Of a DNA stretch of 64,000 nt, positions 46,501 through 57,473 are shown piece by piece; position 1 is the first letter of the stretch, and each line of letters begins with the position of its first letter. This DNA is from Pterobdella sp. o SKG-2022 (taxonomy: Eukaryota; Annelida; Clitellata; Hirudinida; Piscicolidae), in NCBI GenBank assembly GCA_964035795.1, contig OZ038322.1:10494038-10558037 (forward strand), read 5' to 3'. The notes beneath the pieces were generated by a model. It was not told the origin of the DNA, did no database searches, and saw only the letters and a list, made by a program, of their open reading frames with translations. The position numbers and the translations under genes are program-made.

Positions 46501-49500
46501 TATTAAAAACCACCAAAACGATTTAAATAATGCAAACGCATACTTTCAAAATTCTGAATTGTCTACGAATTCAAAAAACAATAAAACAAATGATGAAAAT
46601 AACATACCAAGAGGGGATAAAAGCCAACAATCAATGAAGAGTAATGAAGAGAGCAATCAAGACAAGCACTCAAAAATATTAGGTAATGAAAAAGATAGTC
46701 AACCACTTCGACCTCGCAAACACTCGTTTGTGGGCACAGCTCAATATGTGTCTCCCGAAGTTCTAGACAGCAATTTCTCATGTTTTAGGTGTTTTTCTTC
46801 AGCTTTTCAAAATAGTTATAAAGGTGTTAAAAAAAATTATACTTTATTCAATGTTGCTGGTATTTTTAAAACCTCCAAAAATCTTTTCATTTCAAATAAG
46901 CTATATTGTTATATAAATTCAATTAAAATAATTACCATTGATAACGGGGACAAATAATTACCAGCTCAGACCTGTGGGCGGTAGGATGCATAGTCTACCA
47001 GTTCCTCACGGGAAACCACGTCTTCACTGGAGGGTGCCCTATTACTTTCATTCTGTTTATATAACTATATACTCTTTCGGATTCTTTTTTTAATTTTTCA
47101 TGCTTTTGTAAAATCTGTTTATTCTTTTATATATAAAAAATCTATAAATTCTTTTTTAATAAGTTTTTAAAGGTGATATTTTGTGGCATTTAATTTGAAA
47201 ATAATACTTTTTCCACCTGCAATATTAGGCACGATTACCAGTTGTTTCAGAAAATCACATCTTTAAACTACAAAATACCTGAACCATTTGATCCGTCAGC
47301 CAAACATCTCATTCAAAACCTTTTGGTAGTTCATGTTTTTATCTATTCTCATTTCGAATTTATATCAATATATGGATTTATTTTCATATGTGAATTTTAG
47401 TTTCAAGTAACTATAAGTTTTTAACTGTTTATAGTACAAAGTTTAACAACCTTAACTCATAAATACCTTTTTATGTCATTTATGTCAGCGCTAAAAACAC
47501 CCGCGACGACAATGGGTCCCGAGAGAGGCAGGCCTACACGTGGTCGGGATGTGTCCTCAAGAGGACCAAATCTGCCTCATCATCCCCCATCCTCTCTCTC
47601 TTCAAGAGGAGGACTCAAATCAGGCCATATTTTTTATGGCCTGCCCCCACCAAGATCCGGACTGGTGGAAAAGGGCTCAGCTGCTTTTCACAGAAGATGT
47701 GGAAAATCCCTACCCCAAAAACTTCTTCCCACATACACAATCTAACACAAAAAACCCTCCACACACATCAAAAAACCAAACCAACCACCCAAAACCAACC
47801 AACTCTCCCTTTAACAACACCAAACAACATCAACGTAATGCAGCTCAACATCAACTCAATCACCAAGAAAACAACTGAACTCACCCACCTAATACACAAA
47901 CAAAAAATACACATCATCACACTACAAGAATCCAACCTCAACAGCAAACACAAAACCCGAAATATCCCTAACTTCTCAGCCATTCGACTAGATAGACCCT
48001 CATCCCAAAAAGGTAGAGGTCTGCTAACCTATATCAACAACAACATAACCTACTCACAAATCCCCACTCCCACAAACCTGATCACAAACAACATCGAACT
48101 CATCACAACAAAAATACATCTCAAACACACCAATCTACACATTTCAAACGTCTACATCCCACCCATAGACAACTCAATCACCAACCTCTTCATCTACCTC
48201 ACAAACCTTCCCAATTCCATAATCACAGGTGACTTTAACGCCCACTCACAAACATGGCACTCTCCTTTCACGGACCACAGAGGCCAACTCATAACCTCAC
48301 TCATCCTCAATTCAAACCACATCATTCTCAACCAAAACACTCCCACTCAACCCAAATCAACAACCTACCTTCTCCGACATCACCACAGCAGACACCATAA
48401 TATCAGCCAACCTCACTTGGCAAACACTTAAAGCCTTGAACTCCGACCATCTTCCCATTCTCATAACATTCGAAAACAAATACAAAATACCCACAACTAA
48501 ACCCCTCAGAACTCTCACTAACTACAATAAAGCCAACTGGCCCCAATTCACCAAACACGTAGAACACACCCTCAAAAACACCCCTTTCCACACAGACCCC
48601 CACACAGCTAACCACCTCATCACAAACGCTATACTCACATCAGACTGAATAAACATCCCTAAAGGAATAATAAAACCCACCCACACCCCACTCCCCGAAA
48701 GCATCACTACACTTATATCGAAACGAAACCACACCAGAACCCTCAATAACAAAGATCCCTCACTACCCACACTCAACCAACACATCACCCACCTCATTCA
48801 ACAGCATAAAAAACAAAAATGGGAAGAGCATCTGAAAGCCGACTGGGACCGCAAAAAAAAATCTCACATCCTATGGTCCGCAGTAAAGGTTCCCAACCCC
48901 AAAAACCTACCACTACCACCAATACAACCATCACTCACAACAACAAAACAGCCCACACAGACAAACAAAAAGCCAACACACTAAATAAATATTTTAAATC
49001 AACCACAAAACACTCCTCCAAACCCACTCACAGAATAACAAACAAACTTACCAAATCACTCACATCTACTCCAATAACAATCACCGAATCAGATACCATC
49101 CTCGCTATAAAACAATCTAAAAATAACAACTTCTCAGGACCAGACAATATCAACATCAAACATCTCAAACACCTGGGACCAATAGTCATCAAACACCTAA
49201 CCAACTTCTACAACATCACAATCAACACAAACACCATACCCAAAATATTGAAAACCTCCAAGATCATCCCCATCACCAAACCCAACAAAAACCCTTCTCT
49301 CCCCTTCTCATACAGACCGATAGCCCTACTCTCTCCCATAGCAAAAACTTTCGAAAAAATCATCCTCCCACACATCACCACTAATACAATCCTTCCAACA
49401 CACCAACATGGCTTCAGAGCCGCATACTCCACCACCACAGCCCTACATCAAATCAATAACACCATACTCACTGGTTTCAATAAAAAAAAAACCCCCCCCT

Positions 49501-52500
49501 AAAACAATCCTCACCGCCCTCGACATGACCAAAGCATTCGACACGGTCAACATCCACCAACTCATCCACAAAATACACAATACCCACATTCCTACAAAAA
49601 TAATCAAATTTTTGGCCAACTACCTAAAAGGCCGCTGACAATACACCTCATACAACAATCACACATCAAAACACACAAACATCAAAGCAGGTGTCCCCCA
49701 AGGGGGCGTTTTATCACCCACTCTCTTCAACATATACATCTCAGACATACCACTCCCCAAAATCAGCTCACTCAACCTCATCACCATAACATCATCCCAC
49801 CCCAACATCAACACAGCCACCCAGAACCTCCTACCATACCTCAATGAAATACACACATGGGCTCACAATAACAATCTACAAATCAACTCTACCAAAACCA
49901 CCTCAACTCTCATGACCCCAGACCCATCAGAATATAACAAACCTCTGAACATCCACATCAACAACATTTCCATCCCCACTACCTCCAACCCTCCATCCTT
50001 GGCTTAACTTTTGACCCCAAACTAAAATACTCCACCCACACAGACACTGTTCTTGCGTTCATCCACCATGAGGTAGGTGCAAAGGATTGAGAGATGAGCA
50101 TTTTTCTTGTGGTTATAAATGCCTTGTGGTTTGAAGTTCAGCTCGCACAGACAACACCATCACTAAAGCAAAAAAAACACTCAATCTCCTAAAACTCTTC
50201 ACATCAACACACTGAGGAAAAAGCAAAGAAACACTCATCACCACATACAAAAAATTACTCCTTTCCATCATCGAATATGTCAACACCATCTGGTCACCCA
50301 TCATCGAATATGCCAACACCATCTGGTCACCCATCATCTCATCCACCTCCTTCAACAAACTCCAAAAAATCCAAAACGCAGCCCTGAGAACAATCACTGG
50401 CTGGACCCTAGACACCAACACTCAACACCTCCACTCAGAGACCAAAATCCTCCCACTCCAAAACCATCTCAAACTTCACGCATCACAATTCACACAAAAA
50501 GCCTCCCACCCCACTCACCACACAAGAAGCCCATTCCAGATACAAAAAACAATCCACATTCAACAACAACATCAACTACACCCTAAACATACCCTCCTTC
50601 TTCACCCAGTCCACCTTTCACACACAAATAAAAAACAAAATGAAAACCATACACACAAAAATATTACACGACTACATATCATCCACTCACAACAAAATCC
50701 TCAACAAGCAACCCTCACCCATTCATAAATCAGAACCACCCTAGACCACCACACTCGCCGCACTCTCGCCCAACTCAGATCAAACAAATCATCTTTCATC
50801 CTCTCATACCTCAACAAAATTTCACCTTCATCTCATCCCTCACCTTCATGCCCACTCTGGCAAACACACATTCACGACACTCCTCACCTTTTCACTTGCC
50901 TTTGGGGCAACACTGGGTTCCGAGAGTCTGTGAACCGAGCCCGCGAGAGCGGCTGAGCTTCTCGACCACTGGGCGGTCTTGATGGGGACATGAGGAGCAC
51001 CCAACAAGACTAGGGTGCTCGGGGTAAAAAAAAACGATGACAATGGCATTGTATGATATAATCACATTGATTAAAGATAGCTTATAATCATAAATAATGT
51101 CAGTTGTTGGACTGGAGAGCACGTTTGGGTTCAAACGAGACTGGAGGTTACGACGCACTAAAAAAGCACCAATTCTTTCATAACATCTCTTGGGACACTC
51201 TCATCGAACAAACACCTCCCCTTCTTCCCCTTAGCGTCACTTCCTCTAATGACTGCTCCAATGACTGTGAACTTAACCAGGTAATTAAGTTCGCTAGTTT
51301 TTATTTGTTTATAAATGTTTCATTTTTTGTTTTTAGGAAGCTTAGTACATTTAATTTTGACAAGTTTTATTTTTTAAATTTGGAACTTCATCACAGGCCC
51401 TGTTAGAATTCGGAGAATTCGCTATTCAAACTGTGCCGTAAGTATTTTTTTCAAAATTTACACTTTAAAAATTCTCGACTGTTTTTTGAAGTAATTTCTT
51501 AAAAGAATTTCCATCGAGACTGCCCTCAAGTAGACATATTCAAAAAGACACGTGCAAGACCATTTCATCAATTTTTTTATTTCTGACTATTAAATGTCAC
51601 CGGCGTTAAATAGAGGTTACTCTCTATTATGGTGACGTTTAATGATCTTGCAGTATGTCGAATGACTGATGCATAATAACTCCCAACAAATTATTCTGTG
51701 TCTTGAGGTTCATACAAACTAAGATATATGTATGGTGGAGTTTTAATTATTAATAATGATAACCTATACCAATCAATACATATATATACGAAGAAAAATT
51801 TTAAACTACGAACGAGCACGGTAAACCTTCCATGTAAATAAGATACATGAAATAAAAGTGAATATAATTTCCATAGTAAATATACTTCAACCGATGTTGC
51901 TATAACAACCTGGCAAACAGCAAAAGCACGGAAGAACTGGTGAGGAAGCAAGAGGCTGAGAACATCTACCACAGGTTTGTCGAGAACAACCTCATCCTCA
52001 AACAGGGGCTCATGGACAAAAAGAAGGTACCTCAACCTATAAACCTTATTCATCATCTTTCAACTTTGTTCGATACTAGTGTGGTTTGAACAATGTTGAC
52101 ACTGAGTATATGTTTGCTTTAAAGTGCTCTTAGCTCATCCAATTAACTTTAGCTATAAAATAAAGGCACTTAGTATTGAACGTTTTTATTATTATTTTTA
52201 GTTCTAATGTAACACCCTATTATTTGGTAAACACAGGGCTTGATTCCTCGGAGGAGAATGTTTCTAATGACTGAGGGACCTAGACTCTTCTATGTTGATC
52301 CCGAGAAGATGGTCTTGAAGGGCGAAGTTCCGTGGTATGTTGTGCGATCTTTGTTAGTATATGTTTAATGTAGCAATGTTTCTAATTGATGATTAAGCCT
52401 TGTCCTCAGTAAAGAAAAACGTAGTATAAATAGGATTTGATTGATTCATTTATATTATGATTGATTGATTAATTAATTGATTGATTGATTGATACTGGTG

Positions 52501-54490
52501 AGTTTACTATAAAATACTTGAATTGTTGTACAAAGAAATTTTTGAAAAACAACTAGGACAAAAGAATTGCACGCTGAAGCTAAATCATACCACACAATCC
52601 ATCTACACACTGTGAGTATTTAAAATCGAAAAAAACTCAAAAACAGTATTTAAATAAGTATTATTTAAATAAAAATTTTATCTTTATCTCAACCATGTGG
52701 TCAAAAGTAAAAAAAATCTTTAACACTAAAATTCACAACATCATGTGAGATATCAAAATTGTATGAGTATACTCTGAGTAATTTGTTTACGATATGACTT
52801 CATTAGATTGCCATTATTCATTTTCCAAGAACCCCGCATTAGTCTTGCCATACATATATCCTGTTCTTAATTTTGCCACTGATTTCCGATACTTTATATA
52901 TAAAATTTTCACATTGATTTTTTTTTGTTAAAAATTATTTAGTGTTTTTATGAAACTATATATATAGATTGTTATCATCTTTTTTGGCCTTTGTTGACCT
53001 GGAAAAGGCATTTGATCGCGTTCCTCGGAAGATAATATGGTGGGCTATGCGGAAACTTGGTGTTGAAGGGTACTTGGTGCGTATGGTACAGGTTATGTAT
53101 GTGGGTGTGAAGAGCATGGTAAAGGTTGGTGATGGGTGCAGCAAGGAATTTGGTGTGGATGTAGGCGTACATCAGGGTTCAGTTCTGAGTCCCCTTTTTT
53201 TCATTATAGTAATTGAAGCTGTTTCTATGGGGTTTCGGATTGGTTCTCTATGGGAACTGCTGTACGCTGATGATTTTGTAATCATTTTTGAAACATTAAA
53301 AGGTTTGGTTTCTAGGTTGGAAAAATGGCTTAGAAGTTAAAGGGCTTAAGGTAAATATTGTGAAAACGAAGGTTATGGTATGTGGTAATCACCTAAACAT
53401 GCTCAAAAAATCTGGTTGCTTTTCATGTGGTATTTGTTTTAATGGTGTAGGCTGTAATTCAATTTTTTGTGAAGGTTGTAAAAGTTGGGTGCATAAGAAG
53501 TGTTGTGGTATAAGCGGTGGTTTGAAGAGAGATACATCATTCAGATGTGCTCGTTGTCTGGGTACTGCACGACCAGTGGATGGTAGGAAAATAACTGAAG
53601 TTCAAATTGGTAATGACAAGTTGGAAGTTGTTACTGACTTCTGTTATCTTGGTGACATGATTTCTGCTGGGGGAGGCTGCGAACTTTCTTCAATCACCAG
53701 ATGCAAGTCTGCTTGGAGTAAGTTTCGTCAGCTTCTTCCACTTCTCACCAATCCCCATCTACTTTTCATAACCAGAGGTCAAATCTACAACACGCACATT
53801 AGAGCTGTGATGCTGTACTCTTCTGAAACCTGGAGCCTAACAACACCTTCCTTGAACCGATTGACTTGGCTATAATTCGATGGATTTGCAATGCCAGGGT
53901 TGAAGACAGGATAAGTGCAGAAAAATTGCATGCAAAACTTGGCATTCAGAACATAGAATCGGCGTTGCGTTGTCATAGGTTGAGGTGGTTTGGTCATGTG
54001 GTGCGCAGCTCAGGTTGGCTTTCAAAAGTCAGAGAATTCAAGGTTGTTGGTGTTAGAAGACCCGGTAGGCCAAAAATGACATGGGAAGAGTTGCTGAAAA
54101 AGGATCGGACAAAGTTCAGTTTGATGGAAATCGACCCATACGACCGTCTTACGTGGAAAAGACTTGTTTTCAAAAAATCCTTACCTTCTGCTGGGGAAAA
54201 TGGGCTCTAAATTGAATATGATGATAATGATCATGATCATCGCAATATTCAGTGGAAATTTCTTAAGGATATAAAAATATAATTTTTAATTAAAAACAAC
54301 TCTAGCAACAAATTTTTTCATAAAATTGCCCTAGTGAAAGAATTATATAAACTATATCTTTTTGTATTGTTATATACATCTAAGCACATCTCCACAGCCA
54401 AACCGCATTTACTATCTTGAAGAGCCCAACGGCAACGCCCTTTCCTGGTGCAAGGCCATCAACCAACTCACTTCCAAATATTACCCTTGA
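43477..54490 (+). CDS. PDPK1: 3-phosphoinositide-dependent protein kinase 1 (PDK1)
   Basis: This encodes the AGC kinase that phosphorylates the activation loop of Akt, S6K, SGK and PKC at the membrane. Twelve exons join in phase to 591 codons. Kinase domain: GEGSFSVV glycine loop (residues 18-25), YAVKEL lysine, [11 protein letters not shown] (about 132), DFG (152), T-loop [12 protein letters not shown] with the serine equivalent to human Ser241 (326), [16 protein letters not shown], and [20 protein letters not shown] domain (about 488-585): [55 protein letters not shown], keeping the basic residues that bind PIP3. The N-terminal extension before the kinase is only about 15 residues against about 80 in human. 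Between DFG and the T-loop serine are 174 residues instead of 18. Two retrotransposons lie in introns 6 and 11. Identity is very secure; the start is less so. Confidence 0.97.
44558..44600 (+). CDS. PDPK1: PDK1 exon 2
   Basis: 43 nt after [21 protein letters not shown], the beta-2/beta-3 region, donor GTATTG, leaving one base. Confidence 0.9.
44891..45028 (+). CDS. PDPK1: PDK1 exon 3
   Basis: After [54 protein letters not shown]. It includes the catalytic Lys of VKEL and the alpha-C helix. Donor GTTAGT. Confidence 0.95.
46002..46788 (+). CDS. PDPK1: PDK1 exon 4 (catalytic loop, long insertion, T-loop)
   Basis: 787 nt after AATGCAG. It encodes [20 protein letters not shown] through [11 protein letters not shown] and DFGSARFL. 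Then comes a Ser/Asn/Thr/Lys-rich insertion, and [17 protein letters not shown] follows. The exon ends at TTTTAG before GTGTTT. That junction gives SNFSCFS|SDLW, aligning residue for residue with human PDK1. Confidence 0.97.
46965..47033 (+). CDS. PDPK1: PDK1 exon 5
   Basis: After [29 protein letters not shown], donor GTGCCC. Alpha-F helix region of the C-lobe. Confidence 0.95.
47229..47325 (+). CDS. PDPK1: PDK1 exon 6
   Basis: After [40 protein letters not shown], donor GTAGTT, phase 0. Confidence 0.95.
47479..51032 (+). mobile_element. AC-rich non-LTR retrotransposon (jockey/I-like), decayed
   Basis: Almost fills PDK1 intron 6, in the same orientation. A GC-rich 5' leader is followed by an endonuclease frame (47697-48431) with [26 protein letters not shown] and [14 protein letters not shown]. 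The reverse transcriptase (about 49120-49990) has [36 protein letters not shown] and [15 protein letters not shown]. The YADD catalytic box is missing: the frame runs [13 protein letters not shown]. The C-terminal region keeps a Cys/His cluster (HDTPHLFTC) and [11 protein letters not shown]. Stops and frameshifts interrupt it throughout. The sense strand is strikingly rich in A and C and poor in G and T. The 3' end is GTGCTCGGGGT with a short A run. I cannot place it in a clade with certainty. Confidence 0.88.
51104..51280 (+). CDS. PDPK1: PDK1 exon 7
   Basis: After [47 protein letters not shown], then a short Ser/Asn-rich linker. End of the kinase domain. Donor GTAATT. Confidence 0.95.
51397..51437 (+). 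CDS. PDPK1: PDK1 exon 8
   Basis: 41-nt exon, [13 protein letters not shown], between TCACAG and GTAAGT. Linker between kinase and PH domain; phase fits both neighbours. Confidence 0.85.
51540..51670. repeat. Imperfect inverted repeat in PDK1 intron 8
   Basis: ATTAAATGTCACC near 51590 pairs with GGTGACGTTTAAT near 51631-51643. AATAGAG pairs with CTCTATT between them, and outer segments (GTGCAAGACCATTT with AATGATCTTGCAG) extend the arms. It looks like a small fold-back element. Confidence 0.55.
51921..52026 (+). CDS. PDPK1: PDK1 exon 9 (PH start)
   Basis: [20 protein letters not shown] then [15 protein letters not shown]. Acceptor AAACAG, donor GTACCT. First strand of the PH domain. Confidence 0.95.
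52237..52334 (+). CDS. PDPK1: PDK1 exon 10 (PH)
   Basis: [32 protein letters not shown]. Contains the basic cluster of the PIP3 site. Donor GTATGT, splitting a Trp codon. Confidence 0.97.
52557..52611 (+). CDS. PDPK1: PDK1 exon 11 (PH)
   Basis: [19 protein letters not shown] between AACTAG and GTGAGT, matching the human segment ending FFVHT. Confidence 0.95.
52960..54225 (+). mobile_element. RTE-like retrotransposon, 5'-truncated, with embedded zinc-finger
   Basis: Lies in PDK1 intron 11, sense orientation. It begins inside the reverse transcriptase: [52 protein letters not shown] (YADD intact). A Cys-rich finger follows ([40 protein letters not shown]). After it come [46 protein letters not shown] and [14 protein letters not shown], ending SAGENGL and a stop at 54210. 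Two frameshifts (near 53320 and 53866) inactivate it. The 3' end is short with an ATGAT-type repeat. I know this as a widespread animal family. Confidence 0.9.
54398..54490 (+). CDS. PDPK1: PDK1 exon 12 (PH end, stop)
   Basis: [30 protein letters not shown], stop TGA at 54488-54490. Acceptor TCCACAG. Confidence 0.97.
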   Translation, partial: PNRIYYLEEPNGNALSWCKAINQLTSKYYP

Positions 54491-57133
54491 TTGTTGTTAT
54501 TTAACTGTTTTGAAGTTCCAATTATTTACTTATTATTGTTCTTATTGTTAGGTAACAACTTTTCGGGTTTTTCGAGAATGTCTTGTCGAATATTTTCTGA
54601 GTTTATATTTTTATGTGTTTTGAGTTTGCTGAAGCTAAGTTTCTCGAAACAACCTTGCAAGCCAGAATCATTGTTAAATGGGAAAATGCGTGAACAATGA
54701 GTGAAATCATGCAAGACATTCTCTTCCATTCATCCATGTCCCATGTTTATATATGAAAATTTTATGAAGAGTGTAATGAGCAGGAAGTGCTTTTAGAGCT
54801 TTCAGATCTCATTATTTTAAACAATAATTATCTGTTTCTGGTTGATTTTGTTGTTTTCAATAGGATATCCTTTCGTTGATGTATCAATCTACTGTCAAGT
54901 ACTTAATCTTATTGTGTTATTTATTTAATGAACAGCATTCATTACGAAACCATATGATACCTTATGTGATTCTTTAGTATTGTTGCATATTTAATATTGT
55001 ATACATGTTTCATTATTCGTGTCTAATGTTATCACACACAACTTCAATGCCTGTTTAGTTATATGAAATTTTAATTTTAAAAAATTTTGAATTGTTTTGG
55101 ATGTGTTAATTTATAGCATATATAAATTTCACGATCACTTCTGAAATTAAAATGTATAAATGCCATTAATATCAAAGTAAGAATAACAAATATTCTGAAT
55201 GATGCACATGACTGTGTTGATGACCATAATTTTCTTTCATCTTGTTATTCCAATGACTTGATTAAATTAATGATCTTTATTATATTTTTTTGATCTTTGA
55301 AACAAGACCCTAGGCTTTTTCATTTTTATTATATTCTTTATGATAATTAAAATGACAAAGATGCAAGTTAAAAATATTGATAGTTTTATTGATAAGAGTC
55401 ACTTAACATAAGATGATTCAATATTGATAAATGGCCTGAATTATTACGGCTTAAAGCTTGCACTAAATAATTTTAGATTGTCTTCATCAATATGCATAAT
55501 TCTGAACATAAATCAAGAAAACGTCTGTTTGTATCGATTATCATTTTGAAATCCAGAAAATTATTTCCTCTTATTGACGGGAATTTTTTGCATTTATCAA
55601 TATTCACTTTAATATTTATTGTTTCTTGTTTGAAACTATAGTGATAGAAAATGAGTGAGATTCTTGCAATTTTTGTCATTCTGTAGTTTTCATATAACCT
55701 AAAAATTTACTCGACTCGAGTATTAATATAATGGAACAACGTGTGAAAAACATCTTTAGTTAATAGTAATTGAAATATAGTTAATAGTTTAGTCTGGAGT
55801 TTTATAGTGAACTTTCATTGATTTAAAGTTAACTCATTGAATTGTGTATTTACTTGAACGTTATTTAATAAACAAAAATTAAAATAAATTTATTCAACAC
55901 TCGAAGAAACATGATATCAGAAAAAATTTTAAACGTATAAAAGTTTTCGGCCCAGTTCTGACAGAGCTTTGCAGTTAAACTATTTGAAGGATTCTTAAAA
56001 GAAAACGAAGTACATATATGTAAATAAAAAAATTTTTAACACTGAATATTTTTTAAATAAAAATGATCAAATTTACTCTCAATTGAATCTTGTTACAAAC
56101 TACGGTAGGCCTTTGAACATAAGGCACAAGTTGAGACCTGGATTGGAAATTGTATTCAATCTTCATTGTTATAAAGATTTTTAAAAATTTTTAAATCATT
56201 TCTTAAGCGTTGTTAAGAATAATTTTTGCTGTTACAGCTGCTCTTAACGACAGAACTGGTTGACTTGATGGCAGTCCGCCCACTGAGTGTTCCTGTTTAA
56301 TAACATTTGTTTGATAATTTCACTCAGGCTTTTGTTTCTTTAACACTTTTAGTCTATTTTTCATCAGTTTATCATGGAGCAAATAATGCTCATGCTTTCT
56401 TGCTCAATCGAAAAGCATTGTGTTTATATTCCTACTGGTAGCTTAGCTGCCAATTTAGTTAATATATCAATAAACGTTTTTTTCTGCAAAGTTTCATATT
56501 TTCATCAGTTTTCCCATTGTTATCACTATATTTTCGTGTTTTCTTTTCAAAATTTCTCACTGTATTAATACTTTCAAGATCGATCTAATGATGAACTTTA
56601 AGGGATGATTTTTATCTATATTTATTCTACGTCATTTTCCTTTCTGTTATTGTTGTGAGACAGTTTTTGGCACAATGTATGCCCTATATTCTTCAAAGTT
56701 GATTTGATAACTTATGATAAGGTAGTTCAAAATAATTTTAAAAAAATGCCGTAAAAATTTTTCCGGATTACGCGGCACCCGGCTTTTTAAGTATCGACTG
56801 TAAACGTATTGTACGTTTGTAAATCAGAAATATTATATATTACACCTTTAATTTCAGATATCAAATACTTTTTTTTAAAACGTAATGAAAAAATTGTTCT
56901 ACTCGCTCTTCTCTTAAGTGCATCTGTTTTATCGTCGATTTAAATATATTACTATTTTCTTTTTTACTTTTAGTGAATGTTTGAAAATTAAATTTTGGAA
57001 CTTTAACTTTTAATATTCTGTTCATTAAAATTTTTTCTTTGTATGATTGAGTTTTGAACACATATTCACTTCCTTGTTGCTTAATATCTTTGAAAATACA
57101 ATTTAAAACAACTCTTTTTTCGAAAATGTTGAA
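54491..57133. other. Intergenic, PDK1 3' flank and RhoGAP 5' flank
   Basis: AT-rich with no gene. 56236-56303 is GC-richer, follows a GTTACAG acceptor and has a 20-codon frame to a stop. It could be a 5' UTR exon of the RhoGAP gene but lacks support. A 95-codon minus-strand frame at 56861-57148 overlaps the RhoGAP start and is not supported. Confidence 0.45.
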
Positions 57134-57473
57134 ATGCTTCAACAACATTTTGAAAAGTTCAAAGATTCAGTACAGAATAGTATAAGCTCAATTCAACAAG
57201 CAGTTAATATTAACTGTAATGTGCCTTCTTTCATTCCTTCAACTCTTGATTTACAAAAGTCAATAAAATCTGGTTGGTTAAAAAGATTGGGGAATGTTTT
57301 AAAAGTGTGGTCTAAAAAGTGGTTTGTTTTGAAAGGAGATTATCTGTTGTTTTATTCTTCAGAAGAGACTAGTAAGCAGCCTCTTGGATTTGTATATATA
57401 CCAGGAAGCAATATAATTGGAGTTGAAGGTAAATATAATGATCCAGAAAAGTACATCATAGAAATTTGGCAAG
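57134..57473 (+). CDS. RhoGAP exon 1 (start, PH)
   Basis: Starts MLQQHFEKFKDSVQNSISSI and covers most of the PH domain up to KYIIEIWQ. Donor GTACAA, one base left over. Confidence 0.8.

Larger units (their letters stand above)
43549..54397 (+). other. PDK1 introns with no recognised content
   Basis: Introns 43549-44557, 44601-44890 and 45029-46001 are plain AT-rich DNA to my eye. Intron 10 (52335-52556) has an imperfect GATT repeat at about 52449-52498. Introns 6 and 11 hold retrotransposons and intron 8 an inverted repeat, listed separately. Confidence 0.6.

Noticed and set aside
48640..50940. Nuclear code with TGA = Trp
   Set aside because: PDK1, CNGL, RhoGAP and GPCR use TGG for Trp and TGA as stop (PDK1). 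The LINE has other stops and frameshifts, so decay explains it.
56236..56303. Exon of RhoGAP or alternative PDK1 end
   Set aside because: Twenty codons after an acceptor with no similarity to either protein; left as a note only.
56861..57148. 95-codon minus-strand ORF over the RhoGAP start
   Set aside because: Lys/Phe-rich as expected from AT-rich DNA, no similarity, and it overlaps a well-supported exon on the other strand.
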